A stretch of DNA of 64,000 nt from Streptomyces sp. GESEQ-4 (GTDB lineage Bacteria > Actinomycetota > Actinomycetes > Streptomycetales > Streptomycetaceae). Below, one piece after another: positions 42,572 to 49,870 of this stretch. Position 1 is the stretch's first letter. Every line of letters begins with the position of its first letter. Position numbers and translations under genes: made by a program. The stretch is from contig NZ_JAFFSU010000009.1 of assembly GCF_017948455.1 (NCBI RefSeq), positions 1 through 64,000 of the forward strand, in the 5' to 3' direction. Under the pieces are notes generated by a model. The model did not search any database. It was not told the origin of the DNA and worked only from the letters and a program-made list of their open reading frames with translations.

Positions 42572-44359
42572 GTGCATCCCCGTATCGAGGACTACGCCCT
42601 CATCGGCGACGAACAGACCGCGGCCCTGGTCGGCCGGGACGGCTCGGTCGACTGGCTGTGCCTTCCCCGCTTCGACTCGGCCTCGTGCTTCGCCAGGCTG
42701 CTCGGCGACGAGGAGAACGGTCACTGGCGGATCGCCCCCAAGGACGCGAACGGCCCGTGCACGCGCCGCGCCTACCGTCCGAACACCCTCGTCCTGGACA
42801 CCGAGTGGGACACCGACGAGGGCTCGGTCCGCGTCACCGACCTGATGCCGCAGCGCGACCGCGCCCCCGATCTCGTACGCGTCGTGGAGGGCACCGGCGG
42901 CCGGGTCACCGTCCACAGCACACTCCGGCTCCGCTTCGACTACGGCTCCATCGTGCCGTGGATGCGCCGCTCCGACGGCCACCGTGTGGCCGTCGCGGGC
43001 CCGGACTCGGTGTGGCTGCGCAGCGAGCCCGAAGTGCACACCTGGGGCGAAGGCCTCGCCACGCACGCGGAGTTCACGGTCGAGGAGGGCGAGAGGGTCG
43101 CCTTCGTCCTGACCTGGCACCCCTCGCACGAGCCGCGTCCGCCGCTGGTCGACCCGTACGAGGCACTGGACGCGAGCGTCGAGGGCTGGCAGACCTGGGC
43201 CGAACGCTGCCGCTACGACGGCCCGCACCGGGACACGGTCGTCCGCTCCCTGATCACCCTCAAGGCCCTCACCTACCAGCCGACCGGCGGCATCGTCGCC
43301 GCCCCCACCACCTCGCTGCCGGAGGAACTCGGCGGCATCCGCAACTGGGACTACCGCTACTGCTGGCTGCGCGACTCCACCCTCACCCTGGGCGCGCTGG
43401 TGGCGGCCGGTTACCGGGAGGAGGCCGAGGCCTGGCGCGACTGGCTGCTGCGCGCGGTCGCCGGCGACCCGGCGGACCTGCAGATCATGTACGGCCTCGC
43501 GGGCGAGCGGCGGCTGCCGGAGTACGACCTGCCGTGGCTGTCCGGATTCGCCGGGACGTCGCCCGTGCGGATCGGCAACAAGGCCGTGAATCAGCTGCAG
43601 TTGGACGTGTACGGCGAGGTGATGGACTCGCTGGCGCTGGCCCGGCGCGCGGGCATGGCCGCCAAGCCGCACATGTGGGCCCTGCAGCAGGAGCTGCTGG
43701 AGTGGCTGCGCGAGAACTGGCAGCAGCCGGACGAGGGGCTGTGGGAAGTGCGCGGCGGGCGCCGCCAGTTCGTGCACTCGAAGGTGATGGTGTGGGTGGC
43801 CGCGGACCGGGCCGTGCGCACGCTCGAGGAGAAGCCGAAGCTGGGCGGCGACCTCGACGGCTGGCGCACCTGGCGCGACGAGGTGCACAAGGAGGTGTGC
43901 GAGAAGGGCTATGACGCCGAGCGGAACACCTTCACCCAGTACTACGGCTCACGCGAACTCGACGCCTCCCTGCTGCTGATCCCGCGTGTCGGCTTCCTGC
44001 CCGCGGACGACCCGCGCGTGATCGGCACCGTCGACGCGATCCACGCGGAGCTGGGCCACGGCGGTTTCATGCGCCGCTACAGCGCCGAGGAGACGGTCGT
44101 CGACGGGCTGCCGGGCGGTGAGGGCACCTTCCTGGTGTGCTCCTTCTGGCTCGCGGACGCGCTGCACATGACCGGCCGCACCGAAGAGGCGCGCGAGCTG
44201 TTCGAACGGCTGCTCGGGCTCACCAACGACGTGGGGCTGCTGTCCGAGGAGTACGACCCGGTCACCGGCCATCAGCTCGGCAACTTCCCGCAGGCGTTCA
44301 GCCACGTCGGTCTGGTGAACACCGCCCTCGCCCTGTTCGGGGGCGGCACGGCAGGATAG
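42572..44359 (+). CDS. Glycoside hydrolase family 15 protein (trehalase/glucoamylase-like)
   Basis: A 595-residue cytoplasmic GH15 enzyme. The N-terminal beta-sandwich begins HPRIEDYALIGDEQTAALVG and DGSVDWLCLPRFDSASCFA. An (alpha/alpha)6 catalytic barrel follows, with GGIRNWDYRYCWLRDSTLTL, LPWLSGFAGTSPVRIGNKA, and LLSEEYDPVTGHQLGNFPQA carrying conserved acidic residues. Mycobacterial homologues act as trehalases, others as glucoamylases. GTG start at 42572. The SDR gene begins 5 bases after its stop and is likely cotranscribed. Confidence 0.9.
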   Translation: MHPRIEDYALIGDEQTAALVGRDGSVDWLCLPRFDSASCFARLLGDEENGHWRIAPKDANGPCTRRAYRPNTLVLDTEWDTDEGSVRVTDLMPQRDRAPDLVRVVEGTGGRVTVHSTLRLRFDYGSIVPWMRRSDGHRVAVAGPDSVWLRSEPEVHTWGEGLATHAEFTVEEGERVAFVLTWHPSHEPRPPLVDPYEALDASVEGWQTWAERCRYDGPHRDTVVRSLITLKALTYQPTGGIVAAPTTSLPEELGGIRNWDYRYCWLRDSTLTLGALVAAGYREEAEAWRDWLLRAVAGDPADLQIMYGLAGERRLPEYDLPWLSGFAGTSPVRIGNKAVNQLQLDVYGEVMDSLALARRAGMAAKPHMWALQQELLEWLRENWQQPDEGLWEVRGGRRQFVHSKVMVWVAADRAVRTLEEKPKLGGDLDGWRTWRDEVHKEVCEKGYDAERNTFTQYYGSRELDASLLLIPRVGFLPADDPRVIGTVDAIHAELGHGGFMRRYSAEETVVDGLPGGEGTFLVCSFWLADALHMTGRTEEARELFERLLGLTNDVGLLSEEYDPVTGHQLGNFPQAFSHVGLVNTALALFGGGTAG

Positions 44360-44364
44360 GACCC

Positions 44365-45120
44365 ATGGATCTTGGACTGAAGGACCGGGTGTACGTCGTC
44401 ACCGGAGCGACCCGTGGGCTGGGCAACGCGGCCGCGCGCCAGCTCGTCGCCGACGGGGCGAAGGTGATCATCACGGGGCGGGACGGCAAGGCCGCGATGG
44501 AGGCCGCGGGCGGGCTGGGTGGCAACGCCGTCGGCGTCGGCGCGGACAACGCCGATCCTCAGGCGCCGGCGCGGCTCATCGCGGCCGCGCGCGAGCACTT
44601 CGGGGGGTTCGACGGGATGCTGGTGAGCGTGGGCGGGCCCGCGCCGGGGTTCGCCGCGGACAACACGGATGAGCAGTGGCAGGCGGCGTTCGAGTCGGTG
44701 TTCCTCGGTGCGGTGCGGTTCGCTCGCGCGGCGGCCGGGGGGTTGGAAGCGGGCGGGGTCATCGGGTTCGTACTGTCCGCGTCTGTGCACGAGCCGATTC
44801 CTGGGCTGACGATCTCCAATGGGTTGCGGCCGGGGCTTGCGGGGTTCGCGAAGTCGCTGTCGGACGAGTTGGGGCCGCGGGGGATTCGGGTGGTGGGGTT
44901 GCTGCCGTCCCGGATCGATACGGATCGCGTGCGCGAGCTGGATGGGATGTCGGCGGATCCGGAGGCTACTCGGGCGGCGCATGAGTCGCGGATTCCGTTG
45001 CGGCGGTATGGGACGCCGGAGGAGTTCGGGCGGGTGGCGGCGTTTGTGCTGTCTCCGGCTGCGTCTTATCTGACGGGGGTCATGTTGCCTGTGGATGGTG
45101 GGGCTCGGCACGGGTTCTAG
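44365..45120 (+). CDS. SDR-family protein with altered catalytic residues
   Basis: A 251-residue Rossmann-fold SDR with an intact cofactor motif TGATRGLG and C-terminal VDGGARHGF. Where classical SDRs have YxxxK, this protein has S151-N-G-L-R155 (TISNGLRPGLAGFAKSL): the Tyr is replaced by Ser and the Lys by Arg. Ser138/Ser140 are kept. A group of SDRs with SNxLR exists, so this is probably a distinct subfamily with altered or lost reductase chemistry. ATG at 44365, directly after the GH15 gene. Confidence 0.85.
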   Translation: MDLGLKDRVYVVTGATRGLGNAAARQLVADGAKVIITGRDGKAAMEAAGGLGGNAVGVGADNADPQAPARLIAAAREHFGGFDGMLVSVGGPAPGFAADNTDEQWQAAFESVFLGAVRFARAAAGGLEAGGVIGFVLSASVHEPIPGLTISNGLRPGLAGFAKSLSDELGPRGIRVVGLLPSRIDTDRVRELDGMSADPEATRAAHESRIPLRRYGTPEEFGRVAAFVLSPAASYLTGVMLPVDGGARHGF

Positions 45121-45124
45121 TGCG

Positions 45125-45180
45125 CCGTTGTCGGGTGCGGGTTTGTGGGGGCTGGTCGCGCAGTTCCCCGCGCCCCTAGG
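45125..45180. repeat. Streptomyces intergenic repeat (REP-like)
   Basis: GGGGGCTGGTCGCGCAGTTC followed by CCCGCGCCCCTAGG, matching the copies at 27781 and 52158. It lies between the convergent SDR and AmaP-type genes. Confidence 0.75.
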
Positions 45181-45201
45181 TTGGCTCCCCTTGCGTTGGC
45201 T

Positions 45202-45789
45202 TCAAGTGACCCTCTCCGCCCGGTGCTTGACCGCCCTCAGTCTTACCTCCGCCGGGAGTGACGTGAGGCCCGCTGAGTCCCTCGCGTGGGTCAGGGACTG
45301 GGTGGTGAGGTGGTTGAGGGCGTCGGCCGGGTCGACGTGGGGTTCCAGGAGGAGGCGGACTCGGGCCTCGGGGGTGCTGCGGCGGCCGGTGAGTTCCGCG
45401 TGGGCTCGGGCTACGCCGTCGAGTTGGCTCGCGTCTGCGGCGAGTACGCCCTCCAGGGCCCGGCCGCGGAGCAGGGCGCCCTCGCCGTCGCCGGTGTCGA
45501 CCAGGACCTCGGCGAGGCGGCGTCGGCGCAGTTCGGCGGTGAGCCACCACAGGGCGAGCAGGAGGAGGACGGCGAGTGCGGCGATGACGGTCGGCCACCA
45601 CCAGCCGTCGTCCCGCCAGCGGGTGCGTTCGGCGTCGCTGAGCAGTACGTCGTGCCGGCCGTCGTGGATCCACCAGGAGGGCGGGTTCAGACCGAGGCCT
45701 ACGGCGAGCACGGAACCGCCGATCAGGATCAGCAGCAGGCCGACGATGCCGAGCAGCACGCGATTGACGATCCTGAGCACCGCGCTCAC
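45202..45789 (-). CDS. AmaP-type alkaline-shock membrane anchor protein
   Basis: A 195-residue protein with two N-terminal helices (VLLGIVGLLLILIGGSVLAV; VIAALAVLLLLALWWLTAEL) and a cytoplasmic beta-alpha domain resembling Asp23-like folds (RRSTPEARVRLLLEPHVDPA, LRAVKHRAERVT). AmaP anchors Asp23 to the membrane in staphylococci. It is the last gene of a five-gene operon; its GTG start overlaps the previous stop by 4 bases. Confidence 0.82.
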   Translation of the reverse strand: MSAVLRIVNRVLLGIVGLLLILIGGSVLAVGLGLNPPSWWIHDGRHDVLLSDAERTRWRDDGWWWPTVIAALAVLLLLALWWLTAELRRRRLAEVLVDTGDGEGALLRGRALEGVLAADASQLDGVARAHAELTGRRSTPEARVRLLLEPHVDPADALNHLTTQSLTHARDSAGLTSLPAEVRLRAVKHRAERVT

Positions 45790-46445
45790 CCCTTCCGTCC
45801 GGGGCGCCGGACATGCACCGACAGGGCGGGGGGCCGGGCGAGCCCCAGGCCCTTGATCGCATCGGCGAGTGCGGTGTCCAAGTCGGCGCGTACGTCGTCC
45901 AGTTCGCGGAAGTGGGAGATCGCGCGGACGTCGGCCCGGGCGCGGCCCATCCGGACCCGTACCGACTGCACGCCGGACACCTCCATGGCCCGGTCGCGCA
46001 ACACGAGGGCGGCCGCGTCCCGGTGGAGGCCGGCACGTACGTCGGGGTGGGTGCGCCGCATGGGCAGTACGGCGCGCAGGCCGGGCGTGGCGGCGAGCAG
46101 GATCAGCCAGAGGCCGAGGGCCGCGGCGATGCCCGCGCCGACCAGCACCCAGATGTCGTCGAGGGGGCGTTCGGCGAGTTGCGTGGCGAGTTCGCGGCGC
46201 CAGGCCATGGCGGGCCGGTCGGCGCGCACGGCGGCGATGTCGTAGAGGAAGGCACCGGCGGTCAGCAGCAGGAGCAGCGCAACGAGCGTGGCCGGGACAC
46301 GGCGGGCCGACCAGAAGCGGCCGCCGCTCTCACCGCCGACGGGTTCGTAGTCCGCCGCGGAGGCGGACTGGCTGTGTCCGCCCTCGTCGGCCTTCTCCAG
46401 GACGGGCAGCCGCTGGGTGCTCTCGGCCCCCTGGGACTCGCTCAT
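45786..46445 (-). CDS. DUF6286-type membrane protein of the Asp23 cluster
   Basis: A 219-residue protein: polar N-terminus, two helices (VPATLVALLLLLTAGAFLYDI; IWVLVGAGIAAALGLWLILLA), then a domain with DAAALVLRDRAMEVSGVQSVRV and alternating VRVRMGRARADVRA resembling the Asp23 fold. ATGA overlap with the upstream gene and GTGA overlap with the downstream AmaP-type gene show tight coupling. It probably forms a membrane platform with its neighbours (inference). Confidence 0.8.
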   Translation of the reverse strand: MSESQGAESTQRLPVLEKADEGGHSQSASAADYEPVGGESGGRFWSARRVPATLVALLLLLTAGAFLYDIAAVRADRPAMAWRRELATQLAERPLDDIWVLVGAGIAAALGLWLILLAATPGLRAVLPMRRTHPDVRAGLHRDAAALVLRDRAMEVSGVQSVRVRMGRARADVRAISHFRELDDVRADLDTALADAIKGLGLARPPALSVHVRRPGRKG

Positions 46446-46825
46446 TGCGTCCTCCCCTGTGCCACGCCGGGTACCGCGATCGGATGCAGCCGCTCCACGT
46501 GGAGGGCCACTTCGTGCACCTCCATCCCCACGAGAGCGCTTACCCGCTGGGTGACCTGCCGACGCACCGAGGCGCACTGGCGGCCGACGTCGGAGGGGTA
46601 GCCGAGGTCGAGGCTGACGCGGACGCGGGCGGTGTCGTGGTGGACGACGACCGAGGCGTGCGGCGGTGAGGCGTCCGACGGCAGTGCGCCCAGCGCCTCA
46701 CGCGCCGCCTGTGAGGCGATCTTCGCCACCACCCGGTCGGCGATCCGCGTGGCACCGCGCTCGCCCGGCGGTACGGCGATCCCAGGTCTGGGGAGCTCGG
46801 CGGCCCCTTCGCTCACGGACTTCAC
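46442..46825 (-). CDS. Asp23/Gls24-like protein (short)
   Basis: A 127-residue soluble Asp23-like protein. GATRIADRVVAKIASQAARE is the N-terminal helix region of the fold, followed by the beta segment ARVRVSLDLGYPSDVGRQC and the helix-strand QRVSALVGMEVHEVALHVERL (split across the motif). It pairs in sequence and context with the longer Asp23 protein two genes upstream. GTG at 46825 overlaps the preceding stop. Confidence 0.8.
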   Translation of the reverse strand: MKSVSEGAAELPRPGIAVPPGERGATRIADRVVAKIASQAAREALGALPSDASPPHASVVVHHDTARVRVSLDLGYPSDVGRQCASVRRQVTQRVSALVGMEVHEVALHVERLHPIAVPGVAQGRTQ

Positions 46826-47007
46826 CGCCGTCGGTCGTCACGCGTGCGGAAGAAGTCGCCGATGTCCAGGTCTCCCTCCAGGAACCGGCCGACCACGAAA
46901 CCGACGGCACCCAGCGCCGCCACCAGCAGGAAGGCGCCGAACCCGCCGAAATACCCGGCGAAGCCCAGGGCCATTCCGGCGATCATGCCGATCACAGCCA
47001 TGCTCAT
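46822..47007 (-). CDS. Small two-helix membrane protein (DUF2273-like)
   Basis: A 61-residue protein: MSMAVIGMIAGMALGFAGYF, then a second helix FLLVAALGAVGFVVGRFLEG, ending in a charged DIGDFFRTRDDRRR tail. Similar small membrane proteins (DUF2273) accompany Asp23 and AmaP in other Gram-positives. ATG at 47007 behind CCAAGGAGCGCACC. It overlaps the following gene by 4 bases. Confidence 0.82.
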   Translation of the reverse strand: MSMAVIGMIAGMALGFAGYFGGFGAFLLVAALGAVGFVVGRFLEGDLDIGDFFRTRDDRRR

Positions 47008-47040
47008 GGTGCGCTCCTTGGCGGTTCGGTCGCCGACGGG

Positions 47041-47526
47041 TCATTGAAGTCGGGATTCCTGCTCCTCTTCTTCTTCCTCCGGCAGCTTCACATCACTCAC
47101 CGCGATATTGACCTCGACGACCTCGAGCCCCGTCATCCGCTCGACGGCCGCGATCACGTTCTCGCGCACATCCCGAGCCACATCGGCGATCGACACGCCG
47201 TAGTCGACGACGATCTCCAGATCGAGCGCGGTCTGCACCTCTCCGACCTCGGCCTTCACGCCCCGTGTCACGGACTTCGCCGCGCCGGGCACCCGTTCCC
47301 GTACGGCTCCGAAGGTCCGCGACAGCCCGCTCCCCATGGCGTGCACGCCCAGGACATCCCGGGCGGCCAGCCCGGCGATCTTCTCCACTACCCCGTCGGC
47401 GATGGTGGTCCGCCCCCGGCTCGCCGGTTCCCCGCCCCCGCGTTTGGTTGCCTTACGGGTCTGCACCGGCGGCTCGTTCTCGCCCTCCGGGGTCTGCGTC
47501 CGGTTCCGCTCCGTCATATCGGTCAT
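47041..47526 (-). CDS. Asp23/Gls24 family envelope stress response protein
   Basis: A 161-residue protein with a full Asp23 domain (about 38-150): RTTIADGVVEKIAGLAARDV, VQTALDLEIVVDYGVSIADV, RENVIAAVERMTGLEVVEVN, IAVSDVKLP. A charged N-terminus and a poly-Glu tail flank it. Asp23 is a cell-envelope stress protein held at the membrane by AmaP. First gene of the five-gene minus-strand cluster, so the promoter is in the 87-base gap to the divergent gene at 47614. Confidence 0.9.
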   Translation of the reverse strand: MTDMTERNRTQTPEGENEPPVQTRKATKRGGGEPASRGRTTIADGVVEKIAGLAARDVLGVHAMGSGLSRTFGAVRERVPGAAKSVTRGVKAEVGEVQTALDLEIVVDYGVSIADVARDVRENVIAAVERMTGLEVVEVNIAVSDVKLPEEEEEEQESRLQ

Positions 47527-47613
47527 CGCCGCACGTCCCTTTCGGTCGTCGTCCTATGACCACGGTAAGCGCGGTTCCGCTCCCGCGCGTCGGGGATGGG
47601 GCAGGCTGGAGCA

Positions 47614-48327
47614 ATGACGTCCGACCGGTTGGCGCAGACAGTACGACAGCAGCTGGGGCTGGGCAGGCTCGTCCCGCTGGGCGGCCCGCACGACGGCGCG
47701 TGGATCACGGAGGCGGCGGCCGAAGCGGTGCTGCGGCGCGCGGCGGAGACGGTGCGCGGGGTGCGCCTCGGCGCACTGCGGATCGCGCTCACCGATCCGG
47801 ACGACGCCCACGAGCCCGCCGTACCGCCTCCGCCGAGCGCGCTGCCACCCGGCCCGCTCCGCCTCACGGCGGACTTCGGGGCAACGCCGTCGGCTCCGCT
47901 GCCGTCGACGGCGTCCCGTCTGCGCGGGGTCCTGGCAACGGCGGCCGCGGAACGGCTCGGCCTGACGGTCACGGAGGTCGACCTACGGGTGACGGCCCTG
48001 CTGGAGGAGGACACGGAGGCCGAGCCCGTACGACCGCCTGAGCCGAGGCAGGCTTCGGAGGTCCGGGACGGTGACGAAGCCCGCGCGGCGGAGGCGGCTC
48101 TCGGCGTTTCGGGCGTGACCGCCCTGACGGGCACGCTGGGGCGGGCGGTCCACATCGAGGAACGGCGGGTCGACGACACCGCGCTGCCGCACCGTCACAT
48201 CCGCCTGGAACTGGCGACGGACGCGGACCGCCGGGCCGTGCAGGTGGCCCGGGAGGTCCGCGTCGCGGTGTCGAGCGCGCTTCAGGACAGCCCGACGGTG
48301 GCGGTGCTGGTCACCGCGGTCGGCTGA
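47614..48327 (+). CDS. Asp23-fold-like protein divergent from the Asp23 cluster
   Basis: A 237-residue protein that appears to hold two degenerate Asp23-like halves. The first has EAVLRRAAETVRGVRLGALR and RGVLATAAAERLGLTVTEVD; the second has AALGVSGVTALTGTLGRAVH and RRAVQVAREVRVAVSSALQD. No membrane helix. I do not know a named family; the assignment rests on pattern and on divergent placement from the asp23 operon. ATG at 47614. Its end is 4 bases from the convergent enoyl-CoA hydratase stop. Confidence 0.7.
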   Translation: MTSDRLAQTVRQQLGLGRLVPLGGPHDGAWITEAAAEAVLRRAAETVRGVRLGALRIALTDPDDAHEPAVPPPPSALPPGPLRLTADFGATPSAPLPSTASRLRGVLATAAAERLGLTVTEVDLRVTALLEEDTEAEPVRPPEPRQASEVRDGDEARAAEAALGVSGVTALTGTLGRAVHIEERRVDDTALPHRHIRLELATDADRRAVQVAREVRVAVSSALQDSPTVAVLVTAVG

Positions 48328-48331
48328 CCGC

Positions 48332-49144
48332 TCATTCGCCCAGCCCTGCCAGCTCCCTGAGCCGCCGGGCCTGCGCGGCCCGCTCCGCAGCGCGCTGCTC
48401 CTCGTAGGTCCGCTCACCGGCCCCGCGCAGCAACGCCTTGGTCTCGATCACGGCATCCCGGGGCGCGGCCAGGATCGCGGACGCCAGGTCCGCCACGGTC
48501 GCGTCCAGCTGCTCACCCGGCACGGCGAGATTCGCCAGCCCCGTACTCACCGCTTCCTCGGCCAGGACGAAGCGCCCGGTCACGCAGATCTCCAGCGCCC
48601 GCGCATATCCGACGAGCCCGACCAGCGGATGCGTGCCGGTCAGGTCCGGCACCAGTCCGAGGCCGGTCTCGCGCATGGCGAATTGCACGTCGTCGGCGAC
48701 GACGCGCAGATCACACGCGAGGGCAAGCTGGAACCCGGCCCCGATGGCATGCCCCTGGACCGCGGCGATGGACACGATGTCGCTCTGCCGCCACCAGGTG
48801 AAGCCCTCCTGGAACCCGGCGATGGCCGCGTCCAGTTCGGCGTCGCTGCCGCGTGCGAGGTCGATGAACGACGGCTCGCCCTCGATGCCTTCGGGCGTGA
48901 ACATCTGCCGGTCGAGACCGGCGGAGAAGGACCGGCCCTCCCCGCACAGCACGACGACCCGCACACTGCCCGGCAGCAACCGCCCGGCCTCGCCCAGCGC
49001 ACGCCACATAGCGGGGCTCTGCGCGTTGCGCTTGGCCGGATTGGTCAGCGTCACCGTGGCGATCGCGTCGTCGACGGTGAGCCGTACGCCGTCCTTGTCG
49101 AGTACGGGACCTCGGGACACAACGTCCTGGTCGGGCGAAGCCAT
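48332..49144 (-). CDS. Enoyl-CoA hydratase/isomerase family protein
   Basis: A 270-residue crotonase-fold protein. TVTLTNPAKRNAQSPAMWRA, the oxyanion-hole motif GEGRSFSAGLDRQMF and the second oxyanion region AAVQGHAIGAGFQLALACDL are present. The usual first catalytic Glu position reads MRETGLGLVPD, consistent with an active hydratase or isomerase. Probable beta-oxidation or related acyl-CoA chemistry; substrate unknown. ATG at 49144 is preferred over an upstream start that lacks a conserved N-terminus. Confidence 0.9.
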   Translation of the reverse strand: MASPDQDVVSRGPVLDKDGVRLTVDDAIATVTLTNPAKRNAQSPAMWRALGEAGRLLPGSVRVVVLCGEGRSFSAGLDRQMFTPEGIEGEPSFIDLARGSDAELDAAIAGFQEGFTWWRQSDIVSIAAVQGHAIGAGFQLALACDLRVVADDVQFAMRETGLGLVPDLTGTHPLVGLVGYARALEICVTGRFVLAEEAVSTGLANLAVPGEQLDATVADLASAILAAPRDAVIETKALLRGAGERTYEEQRAAERAAQARRLRELAGLGE

Positions 49145-49281
49145 GGGGCGCCTCCGATGTGTGCGGTCGTCCTGGATGCCGTACCACACGGCGGGCATCC
49201 TTAAGTGACTGCACAGTAACCACCCGGCCGCTCAGAAGACCGACCGGGTGGCCACCATCGAAAGCGAGGGACCGCCCGGAC

Positions 49282-49503
49282 TCAGGACGATGCGGCCTTC
49301 TTGCCCCGAGTCGCCCCGCCGCGCCCACGCAGCGTGACGCCCGACTCGCTGAGCATCCGGTGTACGAAGCCATACGAGCGGCCGGTTTCCTCGGCCAGTG
49401 CCCGGATGCTCGCACCGGAGTCGTACTTCTTCTTCAGGTCTGCCGCGAGCTTGTCGCGCGCGGCGCCGGTTACCCGGCTGCCCTTCTTCAGAGTCTCGGC
49501 CAC
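49282..49503 (-). CDS. gbn: GATC-binding nucleoid-associated protein Gbn
   Basis: A 73-residue basic DNA-binding protein: VAETLKKGSRVTGAARDKLA, a helix-turn-helix (YDSGASIRALAEETGRSYGF), HRMLSESGVTLR, and a basic RGRGGATRGKKA tail. This matches the Streptomyces protein I recall as Gbn (SCO1839), reported to bind GATC-containing sites genome-wide and to affect development. GTG at 49503 behind GAGGAGGCACGG; longer in-frame starts add non-conserved sequence. GATC sites are dense just upstream, including one in its own leader at 49543. Confidence 0.87.
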   Translation of the reverse strand: MAETLKKGSRVTGAARDKLAADLKKKYDSGASIRALAEETGRSYGFVHRMLSESGVTLRGRGGATRGKKAASS

Positions 49504-49704
49504 CCGTGCCTCCTCATGGGAAGTGCGCTCTGGTCCCCTCATGATCACCCCTCCGGGCCCTGATGGCCACCCATTCGGCAAGGTCCGTAAGACAGGGTTT
49601 TGACGACAGGAGCGCATCCCCACATGCGGAATCCGTAATTCAGCTCAGAGCTGTCCGTACGGCCGAACGGGTTGTTCCGCGAAGTGCCTGGTCAGCGACG
49701 TGCG

Positions 49705-49739
49705 ACGGCCGAGCCCTTGTCGATAAAGGACTCGGCCGT
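49705..49739 (-). terminator. Terminator between the ABC-F gene and gbn
   Basis: ACGGCCGAGCCCTT (49705-49718) pairs with AAGGACTCGGCCGT (49726-49739), 14 positions with one C-A mismatch, downstream of the ABC-F stop. Confidence 0.7.
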
Positions 49740-49772
49740 GAAATCGATGTAGGACACACCTCGGTACGAGGA

Positions 49773-49870
49773 GATCTCACACAGATGATGGATCAAGGAT
49801 GAGCCGAATGATCCATACGCTGTGGATCACGCGTGGATCAGGCTTTCGATCAAGCCAGGGCGACGAGATC
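49773..49870. promoter_or_regulatory. Cluster of seven GATC sites next to gbn
   Basis: GATC occurs at 49773, 49791, 49810, 49825, 49836, 49848 and 49867. GTGGATCA is directly repeated 11 bases apart (49823 and 49834), about one helical turn. Such density is far above chance for this GC content. Gbn is reported to bind GATC, so this is a candidate high-occupancy site. Confidence 0.6.
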
